A stretch of DNA of 64,000 nucleotides from Streptomyces sp. RKAG293 (GCF_023701745.1 NZ_JAJOZB010000001.1:620001-684000); one strand, 5' to 3'; shown: positions 51,781 to 62,262, counted from the first letter of the stretch. A program made the numbers and translations. The notes: generated by a model from the sequence alone, not told the origin.

Positions 51781-52897
51781 CCGTGATCCAGAAGGAGGCC
51801 GCGAGGGTGAGCACCAAGGCGGCGCCCGCCGCGAAGATGCTGCCGCTCGAGACGGCCTGCGGGCTGCCTGCCTGAGAGCGGGCGGAACCGGTGAGGAAGG
51901 GCATGACGGCCAGCACCGCGACGCCGAGGGCGACCTCGGCCCAGACGACCTTCGGGAAGTGGCGCAGCGTCAGGTGCAGCAGAGAGGCGGAGGAGTCCGC
52001 GCGACGGGCCTGGGCGATGCGCGGCATCAGCCAGAACTGGTTCACGCCACCGGCCACGACCATGGCGAGGACCAGCAGGATCTTGATGAGCAGGGCGAAC
52101 CCGTAACCGGTCGTCCACAGTTGACCGAGACCGCCGACGTGCTTCCAGCTCATCCACAGGCCCGAGGTGAGCACCGCGCCGACGCAGACCATGGCGACCA
52201 GGCTGAACCGGCGCCAGAGGTCCGCCCACAGCACACCGGCGTTCCCGCTCAGCCGGCTCCGGGCTCCGGCGAGGACCGAGAGCAGGGCCAGGCCGCCGAT
52301 CCACACCGTGCCGCTGATGATGTGCAGCTGGCCCAGCAGCGGGTCCAGCACGTGGTCCGTGTCCTTCGGCGCGGTGGCCGGTATCCCCGCGATGAGCGTC
52401 ACCGCGAGCGACAGCGGCAGGGCGGTCAGCGCGAGGGCGTTCAGGTGGCGTCGCACCCGGGGGACGAACAGGGCGATCAGGACGGCGGACGCCACCACGA
52501 GCACCACGTTCTGCACCAGGTAGAGCGTGCCCTGCGCCACCCACGCGCCCTTCCCCGCCGGTGCGCGCAGGAGGTCCCAGATCCGCCCCGGCGCCATCGC
52601 GTCACCGAACGGCATCCCCTTGCCGGCCCTGGCCACCCGGCCGGCCAGCTGGAAGTAGCCGGCGACCAGCAGGACGACTCCGGCCCAGGCCAGGTAGAGC
52701 GACGTTCTTCGACGCAGAACCTCGGTGTCGCCGGGTTCGTTCTCCGGTGCGCGAAGCACGGGGCGGATGGTCGCCACGTACGTCGTCGTGGCACCGATGG
52801 CCCCGCACAGGCCGAGGAAATAGCCCGATTTGGTGAGGACTCGATAGAGGGGAGGCGTGGTGTATCCGGCCGAGGCGGCCAGGTGAACGAGGGTCAT
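51731..52897 (-). CDS. CopD-family membrane protein
   Basis: This 388-residue protein has about eight membrane helices with the CopD core: HIISGTVWIGGLALLSVL, WRRFSLVAMVCVGAVLTSGLWMSW, and FALLIKILLVLAMVVAGGVNQFWLMP. CopD proteins import or handle copper, but the group is broad. An iron-box-like sequence overlaps the region just before its ATG, suggesting iron-starvation control and a role outside copper. There is no CopC gene adjacent. It overlaps the convergent regulator gene by 50 bp. Confidence 0.88.
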   Translation of the reverse strand: MTLVHLAASAGYTTPPLYRVLTKSGYFLGLCGAIGATTTYVATIRPVLRAPENEPGDTEVLRRRTSLYLAWAGVVLLVAGYFQLAGRVARAGKGMPFGDAMAPGRIWDLLRAPAGKGAWVAQGTLYLVQNVVLVVASAVLIALFVPRVRRHLNALALTALPLSLAVTLIAGIPATAPKDTDHVLDPLLGQLHIISGTVWIGGLALLSVLAGARSRLSGNAGVLWADLWRRFSLVAMVCVGAVLTSGLWMSWKHVGGLGQLWTTGYGFALLIKILLVLAMVVAGGVNQFWLMPRIAQARRADSSASLLHLTLRHFPKVVWAEVALGVAVLAVMPFLTGSARSQAGSPQAVSSGSIFAAGAALVLTLAASFWITVRVSDALARRQVPATS

Positions 52898-52898
52898 G

Positions 52899-52917
52899 AA
52901 AGGGAAGGCTAACCTAA
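52899..52917 (-). promoter_or_regulatory. Iron box (DmdR/IdeR-type operator)
   Basis: On the + strand AAAGGGAAGGCTAACCTAA matches the actinobacterial iron box TWAGGTWAGSCTWACCTWA at 17 of 19 positions. It ends 2 bp upstream of the CopD-like start, where bound repressor would block expression under iron-replete conditions. Confidence 0.78.
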
Positions 52918-53133
52918 CTTTTAGGGGCTCTGTCTACACCGCCTACGTTGATCGTTCAACTGTTATCGACCGGAGATCTCGAGGCCGACCGCGAGCACCG
53001 AGGCACGTGGGTCGGTAGCCGCAGCCACCGCGCCCTCGTCGCCTGGGCCCTCCTCGGGCCCGAAGTCGTACCCTGCGCTACGAACCCGACTCCCCCAGGT
53101 TCGCTCTTGGTTCGATCGTCTGAGGTGGACACC

Positions 53134-53595
53134 ATGCAACCGCTCCTCCCCCGGCTTCCGGCCCCCTTCTGGACCGTTCCGTACGCGGGTGCCCGCTTCC
53201 CGGGATCGGCGGCCGTCACCCGGGAGCCCGGCCTCGCCGCGGGCGCCAACTGCCAGCTGTTCGCCTACGCGGTACTCCGGCACTTCGGCCTGACCCCGCC
53301 CGCACTGCGCTCCAGCGACCTCTGGGACGACACGGACACCACCGTGCGCGCCCAGGTCCTCAAGCCGCTCGACCTGCTCCTCTTCAACGGGACCGACGAT
53401 CCCTACGGCGCCCACGTCGGCGTCTGGACGGACGACGACGCGGTCCTGCACCTCTGCGCGGAGGTCGGCCGTCCGGCCGTCTGGAGCCTGGCCGACTTTG
53501 CGGCACGGGAGCGCTACCGAGTCTTCATCGGAGCCAAGTCGGTCACTTCCCCGTACCGCGATGGAGGGAGTTCGGCGGTTCACGGGAAGGTGTGA
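53134..53595 (+). CDS. NlpC/P60-like putative hydrolase
   Basis: This 153-residue protein has a Cys in ANCQLFAYAVLRHFGL. A His in GAHVGVWTDDDAVLHLCAE forms the second part of a putative Cys/His site, and LKPLDLLLFNG precedes the His. This is the NlpC/P60 circularly ordered cysteine-peptidase pattern. No signal peptide is seen, which is unusual for a cell-wall hydrolase, so an intracellular amidase/peptidase role is possible. GAGGTGG is 5 nt before ATG 53134; the open frame above it is not coding-like. Confidence 0.72.
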   Translation: MQPLLPRLPAPFWTVPYAGARFPGSAAVTREPGLAAGANCQLFAYAVLRHFGLTPPALRSSDLWDDTDTTVRAQVLKPLDLLLFNGTDDPYGAHVGVWTDDDAVLHLCAEVGRPAVWSLADFAARERYRVFIGAKSVTSPYRDGGSSAVHGKV

Positions 53596-53754
53596 CGCCA
53601 CTTGTTGTTCGGGGTGGTGACCGGGGGCCGGGGAGAGACACGCCGGCAATCGTCGTCGAGTCGGCAAGACGCCGTCACCAAGCCGTGAAGGTTCTACGGG
53701 AGGGTTGTCCTCAGCCAAGCGCGCTGTCGCGCTTCTCATCGGGGGGAACACCAC

Positions 53755-54393
53755 ATGAGCACCGTTCGCAGAGCCGCCGTCGTCCTCGTCGCCGTATCCG
53801 CGCTGGCCCTGACCGCCTGCGGGCCCAGCGACGACGACGCGGCGGGCGGGGGAACCACCGCGAGCCCGAGCAAGGCCGCGAGCCCGACGAAGCCCGCGAC
53901 GCCGTCCAAGACGGCGAAGCCCGTTGCGTCCCCGAGCAAGAGCCCGTCCGGCGGCGGCTCGTCGTCCGACCCCGACTACGACGTCTTCCCGTGCAGCACG
54001 TACGACCTGAAGTTCACCGCGAGCCTGGCGGAGCCCACGACCAGCAGCTACCTGCTGAAGATCACCAACAAGGGCACCAAGGCCTGCAAGGCGCTCGGTC
54101 ATCCGAGCGTGACCTTCGGCGATCTGGACGGGCAGGCCACGCAGCGGGGCACGGCCCCCGCCATAGAGAAGGCGATCCGGCTCGAGCCGGGCAAGTCCGC
54201 CTACGCCGGGCTCATGGGCGGCGCAGACGACGGCAAGGGCAAGACCGTCAACTCGATCGCGATGACCATGGACACCGAGTCGGATCTGACGCAGACGCCG
54301 CTCAAGGCAACGACTCCCAAGCTGTACGTCTCGCCCGGCAAGAACTCCGTGACCGCGTGGATGGACAACGCGGAGGACGCGCTCAGCCTGTAG
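53755..54393 (+). CDS. DUF4232-type secreted lipoprotein
   Basis: This 212-residue protein has a lipoprotein signal (VRRAAVVLVAVSALALTACG, lipobox LTAC) and a Ser/Thr/Pro/Lys-rich flexible segment (~30-70). A beta-sandwich domain with LTNKGTKACKALGHPSV-type motif follows (here KITNKGTKACKALGHP, with paired Cys), the pattern of DUF4232. Such domains are common extracytoplasmic modules in Streptomyces with no known ligand. A strong hairpin lies 66 bp after the stop. Confidence 0.88.
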   Translation: MSTVRRAAVVLVAVSALALTACGPSDDDAAGGGTTASPSKAASPTKPATPSKTAKPVASPSKSPSGGGSSSDPDYDVFPCSTYDLKFTASLAEPTTSSYLLKITNKGTKACKALGHPSVTFGDLDGQATQRGTAPAIEKAIRLEPGKSAYAGLMGGADDGKGKTVNSIAMTMDTESDLTQTPLKATTPKLYVSPGKNSVTAWMDNAEDALSL

Positions 54394-54458
54394 GCGCGCC
54401 GCGCTCAGGGAAGTCCGCGCTGCGGTGGGCGGCACACCATCGGGGCGCCCACCAACAC

Positions 54459-54492
54459 GCGGCCGGAGCCCCCCAGATGGGGCTCCGGCCGC
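54459..54492. terminator. Bidirectional hairpin
   Basis: GCGGCCGGAGCCCC and its complement form a 14-bp perfect stem with a 6-nt loop, between the convergent DUF4232 and SnoaL-like genes. A second weaker stem (GTGGGCG / CGCCCAC) lies just upstream at 54425-54452. Confidence 0.8.
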
Positions 54493-54617
54493 CGACCTGC
54501 GCACTGACCGGTCCCGGCCAGATGTGGCAGGAACGGATTGGGTGTGCGTCACTCATCGCGTTCGGGACGAGGGGCGGCGACGGCGAGGAGCGGCGCTGGC
54601 GAGGTCCGGCATGTGGT

Positions 54618-55210
54618 TCAGAGCGCCTGGAGCTGGGTGAGCAGGAGCAGCGTGTCGGTGTTGACCCAGTACTCCACGAACCTGCCGTCCTGCATGCGGA
54701 GGGTGTCGGTGCCGGTGAAGGTGACCACGGTCCCGGGCTTGGCCTTGGCGCCGGGGAAGCCGCCGGCGTAGGTGCCGGTCGCCTTCCAGCGCACGGAGCC
54801 GTAGCGGCCGTCGACCAGCGGGCTGACCTCCGCGGTGAAGCGCAGATCCGAGAACGCCGCGCGCGTCTGCGTGATCCAGTTCACCAGGCCGTCGACACCT
54901 CGGATGGAACTGCCGTCACCGCCGTCGAGCAGCGCGGCGTGCACCCGGAGGCGGGGCGAGATGATGCGCGGCGCCTGTGCGAAGTCGCCGTTCCAGAGCC
55001 GGATCCATGCGTCGAACATCGCCTTCGGCCTGTTCGGGAACCACGATGGTCCTGAGCGGTTACGGTCCGCTCGGCCGTGGTGGTGGGCGAGCTGTCCGCG
55101 GCGGCGGGCGTGGCGGTCAACGCCAGCGCGGCGACCGCGGCGGGCAGGAGCAGCCGCGCCCGGCGGAAGTTGGTGGTGGAGGCGGGCGTGCGGGTCCGGG
55201 TGGTGGTCAT
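54618..55210 (-). pseudogene. Secreted SnoaL/NTF2-like protein, apparent frameshift
   Basis: The 5' part (from ATG 55210) encodes a clear signal peptide, RARLLLPAAVAALALTATPAAA, then loses the fold. Another frame, open from ~55025 to 54618, encodes the SnoaL-like domain: MFDAWIRLWNGDFAQAPRII, GVDGLVNWITQTRAAFSDLRF, VRWKATGTYAG and DTLRMQDGRFVEYWVNTDTLLLL. The two join only through a shift near 55015-55085. The SnoaL part alone (133 codons from ATG 55019) has no proper ribosome site. A single-base change or sequencing error would restore one ~195-residue protein. Confidence 0.7.
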
Positions 55211-55278
55211 GGCGGTTCCTCGCGTTCTCTTGACGGCCGCAAGGGCGGCGTGCGGTCAGCGGCGGTGGACGGGACGCG

Positions 55279-56310
55279 TCAGGGGTTCAGGACGATCTTT
55301 CCGGCGACGGTGCCGGACTCGGCCAGCCGCATCGCGTCGGCGGCGCGGGCGAGCGGCAGTTGGGCGGCGATCTGGGCGCTGATGTCGCCGCGCTGCAGGG
55401 CCGCGAAGACCTGAGTGAGGTCGGCGCGCAGCCGGGCCCGGAACCGGTTCTTGGACAGGGCCCGCCCGGCCCAGACGTTGAAGAAGTAGGCGCGGCGGCG
55501 GTTGGGCAGCGCGTTCCACAGCCACACCCGGCCGAGCAGCTTGAGCACGGGCCACTGCTTGGATCCCTCGTCGTCCCGGGTGGAGGCGCTGCCGTAGGCG
55601 ACGAGCGTGCCGCCGGGTGCGAGGAGGTGCCAGGAGTCGATCACGCTGCGGCCGCCGACGTGGTCGAAGACGGCGTCGACCCCGCCGGGGGCGAGCGCGC
55701 GGACCCGGGTGGCGACGTCCTGGTCGCGGTAGTCGATGGGGGTGACGCCACGTTCCCGCAGGGCGTCATGGTGGCGCGCGGAGGCCGTACCGATCACCTT
55801 CACGCCTGCGGCGAGGGCGAGTTGGACCAGGACCGAGCCGACGCCGCCGTTGGCGCCGTGCACCAGGATGGTCTGTCCCGAGCGGATGCGTGCCATGCGG
55901 TGCAGCATCTGCCAGGCGGTGATGCCGTTGACGACCACGGTCTCCGCCTGCGCAGCGTCGACGCCGTCGGGCACCGGTACCGCGTCCGCCGCGTCGACGA
56001 GCACGTGGCTGGCCCAGCCGCCGACCTTGACCAGCGCGGCCACCCGGGTGCCGGTCAGGCCCGGCTCGACGCCTTCGCCGCTCTCGAGGACGGTGCCGAC
56101 CAGGTCGTAGCCGGGCACGAACGGGAAGGGGGGCTGGTCGTAGTACCGGCCGCGGCGCATCTGCTGCTCGGCGAACGAGACCCCGGTGGCCTCCATGCGG
56201 ATCAGGACCTGGCCCGGGCCCACGTTGGGGACCGCTCCGTGCCGGATCTGCAGCCCTTCCGGCTCCACCTTGCCCGGCAGCACCACTTCGACGAGTCCCT
56301 GAGCGTTCAT
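55279..56310 (-). CDS. Zinc-independent MDR (quinone-oxidoreductase-type) alcohol dehydrogenase
   Basis: This 343-residue medium-chain reductase has a GroES-like N-terminal half (PGQVLIRMEATGVSFAEQQMRRG, PFVPGYDLVGTVLESG) and a Rossmann half with ILVHGANGGVGSVLVQLALAAG, and no zinc Cys residues. Like quinone oxidoreductases it should use NADPH. The ATG at 56310 has GGAGG 5 nt upstream; a GTG at 56322 is poorer. It is divergent from a TetR gene with an operator-like palindrome between them. Confidence 0.92.
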   Translation of the reverse strand: MNAQGLVEVVLPGKVEPEGLQIRHGAVPNVGPGQVLIRMEATGVSFAEQQMRRGRYYDQPPFPFVPGYDLVGTVLESGEGVEPGLTGTRVAALVKVGGWASHVLVDAADAVPVPDGVDAAQAETVVVNGITAWQMLHRMARIRSGQTILVHGANGGVGSVLVQLALAAGVKVIGTASARHHDALRERGVTPIDYRDQDVATRVRALAPGGVDAVFDHVGGRSVIDSWHLLAPGGTLVAYGSASTRDDEGSKQWPVLKLLGRVWLWNALPNRRRAYFFNVWAGRALSKNRFRARLRADLTQVFAALQRGDISAQIAAQLPLARAADAMRLAESGTVAGKIVLNP

Positions 56311-56354
56311 GACGTCCTCCACTGCGCTTCGCTTTGGTTACTTGGCTTCGCGTT

Positions 56355-56371
56355 CGTTATAAGTTGTAACG
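56355..56371. promoter_or_regulatory. Palindromic TetR operator candidate
   Basis: CGTTATAAGTTGTAACG is a 17-bp palindrome with one mismatched pair, 44 bp upstream of the reductase ATG and 90 bp before the TetR ATG at 56461. The spacer 56340-56440 is unusually AT-rich. Confidence 0.7.
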
Positions 56372-56460
56372 CAGAACGGAAGCGAACGTCAAGAGCTCTC
56401 GTGATAGGTTCTAACTAAATCTTGAATATGTAATCTCGACAGTGCGGAACGGTGGCAGGC

Positions 56461-57108
56461 ATGACGGAAACGAGCACGACGACCCCGCGCGAGCGCTACC
56501 GCGCCCAGGTGCGTGCGGACATCAAGAGACACGCGTGGGAGCAGATCGCCACGTCAGGCGCGACCGCGCTCTCCCTCAACGCGATCTCCAAACAGATGGG
56601 CATGAGCGGACCCGCGCTCTACCGGTACTTCGCCGGCCGCGACGAGCTGATCACCGCGCTCATCCAGGACGCCTACCAGAGCCTCGCCGACACCCTCCGC
56701 ACGGCCGCCCGGCCAGGGCCCGACGCGGCCACGCTGGCGCAGGCCCTCCGCGGCTGGGCGCTGGACGACCCCCACCGGTACTTCCTCATCTACGGCACAC
56801 CCGTGCCGGGCTACCACGCGCCGGACGACATCACCGCGATCGCGGCCGAGACGATGACGACCGTGCTCGACGCCGTCAACGCGCTGCCCGTGAAGGGGCC
56901 CGCGACCCCCTTCGACGCTCACCTCGAAGAGCACCGGCAATGGGCCGCCGGCCACCCGGCTCCCGCCGCCGCCCTCCACCGGGGCCTGAGGTTCTGGACC
57001 CGGCTGCACGGCGTCCTGTCCCTCGAACTCGCCGGCCACTTCACCGGCATGGGATTCGACCCCGCGCTGCTCTACGCCGCCGAACTGGACGACCTGCTGA
57101 ACCGCTGA
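56461..57108 (+). CDS. TetR-family regulator
   Basis: This 215-residue protein has the DNA-binding domain IATSGATALSLNAISKQMGMSGPALYRYFAGRDEL and a TetR_C-like (WHG-type) ligand domain with HRYFLIYGTPVPGY, a motif common to repressors of NAD(P)H oxidoreductases. It is divergent from the MDR reductase and probably represses it through the 17-bp palindrome. The ATG at 56461 is preferred; an upstream GTG at 56452 is possible. Confidence 0.92.
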   Translation: MTETSTTTPRERYRAQVRADIKRHAWEQIATSGATALSLNAISKQMGMSGPALYRYFAGRDELITALIQDAYQSLADTLRTAARPGPDAATLAQALRGWALDDPHRYFLIYGTPVPGYHAPDDITAIAAETMTTVLDAVNALPVKGPATPFDAHLEEHRQWAAGHPAPAAALHRGLRFWTRLHGVLSLELAGHFTGMGFDPALLYAAELDDLLNR

Positions 57109-57125
57109 GCGCTGCCCTGCACAAC

Positions 57126-58223
57126 TCAGTCGGACGCGGTGATCCGTACCCGGTCGCTGTCGTCGTCGGAGAGGAACGACGCCAGCGCCTGCCCCTGCTC
57201 GGCGACGGCGGTCCGGTCCGCTCGGGCGAAGCGGTCCAGCGGGGTGACGGTCACGGTGCCGGCCTCGACGCTCCAGGTAGCGGCGACCCGGCCGTCCACC
57301 AGGACCACGCGAGCACCGGCGACCGACAAGCCGCGATGAGCGTCATCGATGATCCGTCCGCGGTCGTGGTATCCGAGGATCACGTTGTCGAACGCCGGCA
57401 GGAACCGCACCGGGGCAGGCGTGCCGGGATCGGGGCGCGGCGCATCGGGAAGGTCCAGCAGCTCCCGGCCTCGCTCGTCCCGGAAGGTGACCAGCTCCTC
57501 GCGCAGCGCGGTGACGGCGGCCGGCAGCCCCGAGAGGCCGCACCAGGCGCGCAGGTCCGCCGAGGCGGCGGGGCCGAACGCGGCCAGATAGCGCCGTACC
57601 ACGGCCTGGCCCACCGGATCGGCGCCGTCCGGGGACAGCGGGTCGATCTCGCGGCCCAGCCAGGACGAGAGCGGCACGTTGCGCACGCCCGCCCTCGTCC
57701 GCCACAGCCCCCGCGGCGGCAACTGCACCATCGGGACGAGGGCGGCGATCAGCATCTCCCCCAGCGGCCGCGGCCCGGGCGCCGGCCACCGCTCGGCGAG
57801 CGCCCGCGCCAGCTCGGTCATCGAGCGCGGCTCGCCGTCCGCCATGACCGCCCGGCCTGCCGCGGCGAGCTCCTCGAGGTCCACCCCGTCGAGCTCGCGC
57901 CGGTAGGTCCCGAGCACCCGTTGGCGCAGCATGGCATCGTGCCGGGCCCGCCACGCCAGTGCGTCGTCGGCGGTGACGAGGTGGACGGTGCGGCGCATCA
58001 GATGTGTCCGCACCACACTCCGGCCGGTCAGCAGGTCCGAGAGCACCGCCGGGTCGAACGCCCGCACCCGCGACCAGAGCCCGACGAACGGCTCCTGCGG
58101 TTCCTGCGCCTGCAGACCGCCGAGGTGCGCGACGGCGTCGAGAACCGGTACGTCGGCCCGCTCGAGCAGCAGCTGCCGGGCGAGCGTCGCGCGATTGAGC
58201 GCCCGGTTGTCGAGAACGGTCAT
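57126..58223 (-). CDS. Winged-helix protein of the AlkZ-like DNA glycosylase family
   Basis: This 365-residue HTH_42-family protein of three winged-helix units has GGLQAQEPQEPF, i.e. the Q-x-Q catalytic motif of AlkZ/YcaQ glycosylases in its first domain. Arg-rich SVVRTHLMRRTVHLV matches the beta-hairpin region, and FLPAFDNVILGYHDR lies in the third. AlkZ acts on bulky N7-alkyl purines and DNA crosslinks made by Streptomyces antibiotics; the Q-x-Q here would support glycosylase activity. No alkylating biosynthetic cluster is seen nearby. ATG 58223 fits the family start; no clear ribosome site. Confidence 0.88.
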   Translation of the reverse strand: MTVLDNRALNRATLARQLLLERADVPVLDAVAHLGGLQAQEPQEPFVGLWSRVRAFDPAVLSDLLTGRSVVRTHLMRRTVHLVTADDALAWRARHDAMLRQRVLGTYRRELDGVDLEELAAAGRAVMADGEPRSMTELARALAERWPAPGPRPLGEMLIAALVPMVQLPPRGLWRTRAGVRNVPLSSWLGREIDPLSPDGADPVGQAVVRRYLAAFGPAASADLRAWCGLSGLPAAVTALREELVTFRDERGRELLDLPDAPRPDPGTPAPVRFLPAFDNVILGYHDRGRIIDDAHRGLSVAGARVVLVDGRVAATWSVEAGTVTVTPLDRFARADRTAVAEQGQALASFLSDDDSDRVRITASD

Positions 58224-58360
58224 CGGGGTCTTGCCGCCTTTCGCACGTCGGCCGGACGCCTTCGGCCTGGGGCAACAATCCCAGGAGAAGCGGACAGGCT
58301 GTGGCCGCTTCCCACGTCGACATCCCCAGACGGCCCTCCCGGCCACGGGCCCGGACAACG

Positions 58361-58403
58361 GGACAGGCCGGCCCCGCGCTCTTGGCGCCGGGCCGGCCTG
58401 TCC
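58361..58403 (-). terminator. Hairpin downstream of argG
   Basis: GGACAGGCCGGCCC and GGGCCGGCCTGTCC form a 14-bp perfect stem with a 15-nt loop, 65 bp past the argG stop and before the AlkZ-like gene. It accounts for most of the 58224-58467 spacer. Confidence 0.78.
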
Positions 58404-58467
58404 GGTGGTGCGTTTCCCTCGCTGGGCCGGGCCGTCGGTTCGACGGCCCGCCGCTCGACGGGGTCGG

Positions 58468-59948
<1,481 letters not shown>

Positions 59949-60005
59949 GAAGGGTTCGCATCCCCCGGTCGGGTCATGCCGCCCGCCGTCACCGTCCCGG
60001 CGGCA

Positions 60006-60437
60006 TCACCAGGAGAACCAGCCCGGCGTCGCGTCGTAGACCTGGGGCGTGTAGTCGCATCCGACCTCCGTGAACCCCTGGGCCGCGATCTCCGCCGCCC
60101 GGCTCTCCCCATGAGCGTCCACACCGTCTGCCGCCATCAGCAGCGCAACGACGGCGGCCATGCAGCAGAGCGGGAGAACGGCGTTGCGGGGCTTGCTCCA
60201 CCACACGACGATCCCGCCGACGACCGAGGCGATGACCGCGGCCAGCACCAGAGCGAGGGCGGTGAACGTCAGGTGGTCAACGGCCTCCGAGGCGTGGCAG
60301 AAGAGGTATTCGCGACCGCTGCGGGGAGCGTCGAACCGTTCGTAGAACGCACCGGCACTCAGCAGCAGCCCAACGGCGACCACAGGCCCGGCCCACAGAG
60401 CCGGGCCCGCCCCGGCCTTCGTACCAACGGCTTCCAC
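60006..60437 (-). CDS. Small membrane protein of unknown function
   Basis: This 143-residue protein has three hydrophobic segments (about 12-28, 50-73, 80-98) with SGREYLFCHASEAVDH between the first two, and an extracytoplasmic tail with GCDYTPQVYDATPGWF. GTG 60437 follows GGGGGGA at a good distance. I do not recognise the family. It lies alone between argG and a divergent MFS exporter. Confidence 0.65.
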   Translation of the reverse strand: MEAVGTKAGAGPALWAGPVVAVGLLLSAGAFYERFDAPRSGREYLFCHASEAVDHLTFTALALVLAAVIASVVGGIVVWWSKPRNAVLPLCCMAAVVALLMAADGVDAHGESRAAEIAAQGFTEVGCDYTPQVYDATPGWFSW

Positions 60438-60626
60438 GGTCCCCCCAATGTGCGTCCGTCCCGCCGACCTCACCGTGCACAGTAGCGCTCGGGCCATGGA
60501 GCGGCTTCGGCTGGTCGGCGCCCCTTTCGCAACGGGACGCGGAGCACGTGCCCGACCTGCGCCGGCGCTCGCCGGGCGCGACCGGGGAGGGAACCGCACA
60601 ATGGGTAATTGAGCCGAGGAGTGATC

Positions 60627-62183
60627 ATGGTTGATTCCGGTGCCACGAACGGCGGCAGAAGCAAGAACCTCGTCCTCACCGCGATGATTTTCGCTGTGGC
60701 GATGACGTTCATCGACCAGACCATCGTGTCCATCGCCGTGCCCGAGATCCAGAGCGAACTGGGGCTGACCAGCACCGGGGTGCAATGGGCCGTCAACGCC
60801 TATCTGCTCTCCCTCGCCGCGCTGTTCGCCTTCGGCGGCCGGCTGGCGGACACTGTGGGCCACCGCAAGATGGTCGTGCTCGGCGTGATCATCTTCGCCG
60901 GTGCGTCAGCCATGTGCGGGCTCACCCCGAAGGGCGGGGCGGCCCAGGCGTGGATCGTCGTCTTCCGCGCCCTGCAGGGCGCGGGCGGAGCGATCATGTT
61001 CCCCGCCGCGCTCGCGATCGTCGTACAGACGTTCCCCCTGCGCGAGCGCGGGCGTGCGCTCGCGTTGTTCTTCGGGATCGCCGGCGGGCTGACGGCCATC
61101 GGGCCGATCCTGGGCGGATATCTGACCGAATGGACCTGGCGGGCGATCTTCTGGGTCAACATTCCGGTGGCGCTGATCGCCCTGCTGCTGATCCTGTGGT
61201 CCCGCCCGCAGACCGAACACCGCCCGGCGCCGATGGACTACCGCGGGCTGGTGCTCATCGCGAGCGGTGTGGCCCTGAGCGTGTTCGGCTTCCAGCAGGC
61301 GCCGATCTGGGGCTGGGGCAATCCCGGCATCTGGCTGTGCATCGCCGGTGGCGCCGCGCTGCTGGTGATCTTCGTCCAGGTGGAGCGGGTGACGGAATCG
61401 CCGCTGATGCAGGTGCGGATCTTCCGCATCCGGGCGTTCCTGGTGGAGAACCTCGTTCTGGGCATCTCGATGCTGGTGTTCGTTCCGGTGTTCTTCTTCG
61501 CCAGTGAGTACGCCCAGATCTCACTGGGAGAGTCGTCGCAGCAGACGGGTCTGTACCTGCTCTACTTCTTCCTCGGTTTCGCGGTCGCCGCGCAGCTCGG
61601 CGGACGCATGCTGGACCGGGGCGGCGCGAAGCGCCCGGTGGTCCTGGGGTGTGTGCTGGCCGCCGTCGGGTTCTACTGGTGGGCCGGAAAGGTCGTCGAT
61701 CTGCACTTCGGCTCGCAGGTGTGGAGCGTGGTGCTGGCGGGCGCCGGCATGGGGTTCATGCTCGGCCCGGCCAGCACGGACGCGGTGAACCGTGCCTCAC
61801 GCCTGTCGTACGGCGAGGCGACCGGCATCACCCAGACCGTGCGGAACTACGCCGCCAGCCTGGGTCTCGCCATCCTCGGCACCACCCAGGTCTCCCAGTT
61901 CCGCTCACGGATCACGTCCTCCCTCGTCGCACAGGGCACACCGCACGACCAGGCGACGGCACTCGCCACGAAGTACTCGCAGTCCCAGGGCCCTGGCACC
62001 GGAACCATCCCGGCCTTCATCCGCCTGGACTTCGCCTACGCCATCCGCACGGTCCTCTACTGCATGTCCGGGATCATGGCCGTCGCTGCGGTCGTCGCGA
62101 TCCTGGGGCTGCAGCGCGGCCTCCAGCACGACCCGGACGAGGATGTGGCGGCCACGGAGTCCTCGACGACCCCACTGTCCTGA
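60627..62183 (+). CDS. MFS drug exporter, DHA2 (EmrB/QacA-like) family
   Basis: This 518-residue protein has about 14 helices. FIDQTIVSIAVPEIQSELG at TM1, GGRLADTVGHRKMVV (motif A), and GGLTAIGPILGGYLTEW (motif C, antiporter type) identify a proton-driven drug or metabolite exporter. GAGGAG precedes ATG 60627. The previous spacer (60438-60626) shows nothing distinctive. It is followed by an RHH operon without a visible terminator. Confidence 0.94.
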   Translation: MVDSGATNGGRSKNLVLTAMIFAVAMTFIDQTIVSIAVPEIQSELGLTSTGVQWAVNAYLLSLAALFAFGGRLADTVGHRKMVVLGVIIFAGASAMCGLTPKGGAAQAWIVVFRALQGAGGAIMFPAALAIVVQTFPLRERGRALALFFGIAGGLTAIGPILGGYLTEWTWRAIFWVNIPVALIALLLILWSRPQTEHRPAPMDYRGLVLIASGVALSVFGFQQAPIWGWGNPGIWLCIAGGAALLVIFVQVERVTESPLMQVRIFRIRAFLVENLVLGISMLVFVPVFFFASEYAQISLGESSQQTGLYLLYFFLGFAVAAQLGGRMLDRGGAKRPVVLGCVLAAVGFYWWAGKVVDLHFGSQVWSVVLAGAGMGFMLGPASTDAVNRASRLSYGEATGITQTVRNYAASLGLAILGTTQVSQFRSRITSSLVAQGTPHDQATALATKYSQSQGPGTGTIPAFIRLDFAYAIRTVLYCMSGIMAVAAVVAILGLQRGLQHDPDEDVAATESSTTPLS

Positions 62184-62230
62184 CGAACTGCGCGGGCGCG
62201 TATCCGGGATCTCCCGTATCGACGAGGTAA

Positions 62231-62262
62231 TGCTAGCAATCCATCGCCATAGCTTGCTAGCA
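62231..62262. promoter_or_regulatory. Paired TGCTAGCA palindromes, probable RHH operator
   Basis: Two perfect 8-bp palindromes TGCTAGCA at 62231-62238 and 62255-62262 are 24 bp apart and extend as the inverted repeat TGCTAGCAA / TTGCTAGCA. They lie 22-50 bp before the small RHH gene at 62285. Confidence 0.85.
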
